Shown: positions 39,013-39,565 of the stretch, piece after piece | Numbering within the stretch: the stretch's first letter is position 1 | Layout: every line of letters starts with the position of its first letter | From: Chara braunii | Taxonomy: Eukaryota > Streptophyta > Charophyceae > Charales > Characeae | Assembly (NCBI GenBank): GCA_003427395.1 | Contig: BFEA01000071.1 | Location: forward strand, 2,339,781-2,379,345 | DNA: 39,565 nt | Direction of reading: 5' to 3' | Made by a program: the position numbers and the translations under genes | Notes under the pieces: generated by a model | Databases searched by the model: none | What the model saw: the letters and a program-made list of their open reading frames with translations, nothing else | What the model was told of the DNA's origin: nothing

Positions 39013-39565
39013 GATGTCACGCGGGGACCCCCGTGGGCGAAGCCGGGGTGGTGGTTGCCCCCCCGGAGCCCCGGGTCCGGGGTCCCCGACCACCGCCACC
39101 GGTCCCGACAACCCCGCCACCGCCCGACCCCGGCGACCCCCGCCACCAACCCCACTACACCGCCCCGGAACCCCGCAACACCGGCCCAGAACCCCGCCAC
39201 ATCGGCCCGGAACCCCGCAGCGAACCCCGTCCAGGCAACCCCGACCCCCGCCACCCCGGCGGGCCACCGCCGACGCTGTCCCCGCACTACACCACTGCTC
39301 CCCGCCCCGCGACCCTGCACCCCGACCCCCGGCGCCCTACCCCCGCCACCGGCGCCGCTACCCCGCAACCCCGGCCTGACCCCGGCCCCGCGCTCCGACC
39401 CCCGCCACTGGCCGACCAACCCCACGGCCCCGCACCACCGCACCCGCGGACCCCGCAACACTGCACCCCGCATCCCGTATCCCGCACCCGTTACCCCGCA
39501 GCCCCACATCCCGCACCCCGCAGCTCCGCATCCCGCACCCCGTTCCCCGCACCTGGCACCCCGCA
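39013..39565. repeat. CCCCGC-rich degenerate tandem array
   Basis: About 550 bp are made almost only of words such as accccgc, ccccggaaccccgc and cccgcacccc, with no fixed period. The minus strand is G-rich with many runs of three or more G, so quadruplex structures are possible. Frames through it read as Gly/Val/Ala or Pro/Arg repeats and are not genes. It abuts the gag frame at 39,012 and reaches the window end. Confidence 0.9.

Noticed and set aside
38947-39509. Gly/Val/Ala- and Pro/Arg-rich open frames
   Set aside because: They are translations of the CCCCGC-rich array; only the stretch left of 39,012 is gag-like.
39013-39565. Telomere repeat
   Set aside because: The words are irregular CCCCGC variants without a 7-bp plant-type telomere unit.

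Overview
The window looks like nuclear DNA of a streptophyte (charophyte) green alga; Chara braunii is my best guess. The basis is the plant-type mix of LINE, Ty3/gypsy, PIF/Harbinger and 8-bp-target-site elements, the wealth of simple repeats, assembly Ns, and an acidic retrotransposon protein style that I associate with Chara. That last point is recall, not a search. No host gene could be identified with confidence. Almost everything recognisable is a transposable element, mostly decayed, with several nested insertions.

Layout. 1-6.9 kb is a non-coding, hairpin-rich tract. It opens with eight spaced copies of a hairpin that has a conserved 19-nt loop and different, mostly compensated, stems (211-896). 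Further short perfect hairpins follow (1.2, 2.7-3.3 and 3.6-4.0 kb), then a diverged direct-repeat pair (about 4.10-4.79 and 5.84-6.41 kb) that may be the LTRs of a non-coding element, and then palindromic repeats and microsatellites. 6.9-12.0 kb is a decayed LINE on the minus strand, split by a repeat-rich 1.6-kb insertion (10.03-11.65 kb). 12.0-13.45 kb is a purine tract and a higher-order minisatellite. 13.9-18.6 kb is a plus-strand retrotransposon ORF1-like coding region with a zinc knuckle. It is interrupted in frame by a 1.39-kb non-autonomous DNA transposon with 16-bp TIRs and an exact 8-bp target duplication (16,092-17,485). A minus-strand LINE endonuclease fragment follows (18.8-19.3 kb).

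19,625-24,153 is a complete-looking PIF/Harbinger element. It has 21-bp TIRs, a 3-bp TTT flank, subterminal TTCG hairpins, and a minus-strand DDE transposase broken by one frameshift. 24.2-29.7 kb holds no clear gene, but contains a tRNA-derived SINE, a LINE 3' fragment, dispersed hairpin repeats and a perfect foldback MITE.

29.7-39.0 kb, on the minus strand, is a Ty3/gypsy retrotransposon in the order gag zinc knuckle, protease, RT, RNase H, integrase, with two uncommon features. A PHD finger (C4HC3 with the hallmark Trp) sits in the same frame just upstream of the integrase zinc domain. The integrase stop codon overlaps the ATG of a further cistron in an ATGA, followed by an acidic protein and a third ORF where an envelope gene or nothing would be expected. 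The copy is decayed (several stops and frameshifts; RT motif YMND). A region at 29.7-31.4 kb with a minus-strand TATA box and CACGTG palindromes is a candidate 3' LTR. The window ends in a CCCCGC-rich array that abuts gag, so no 5' LTR is visible.
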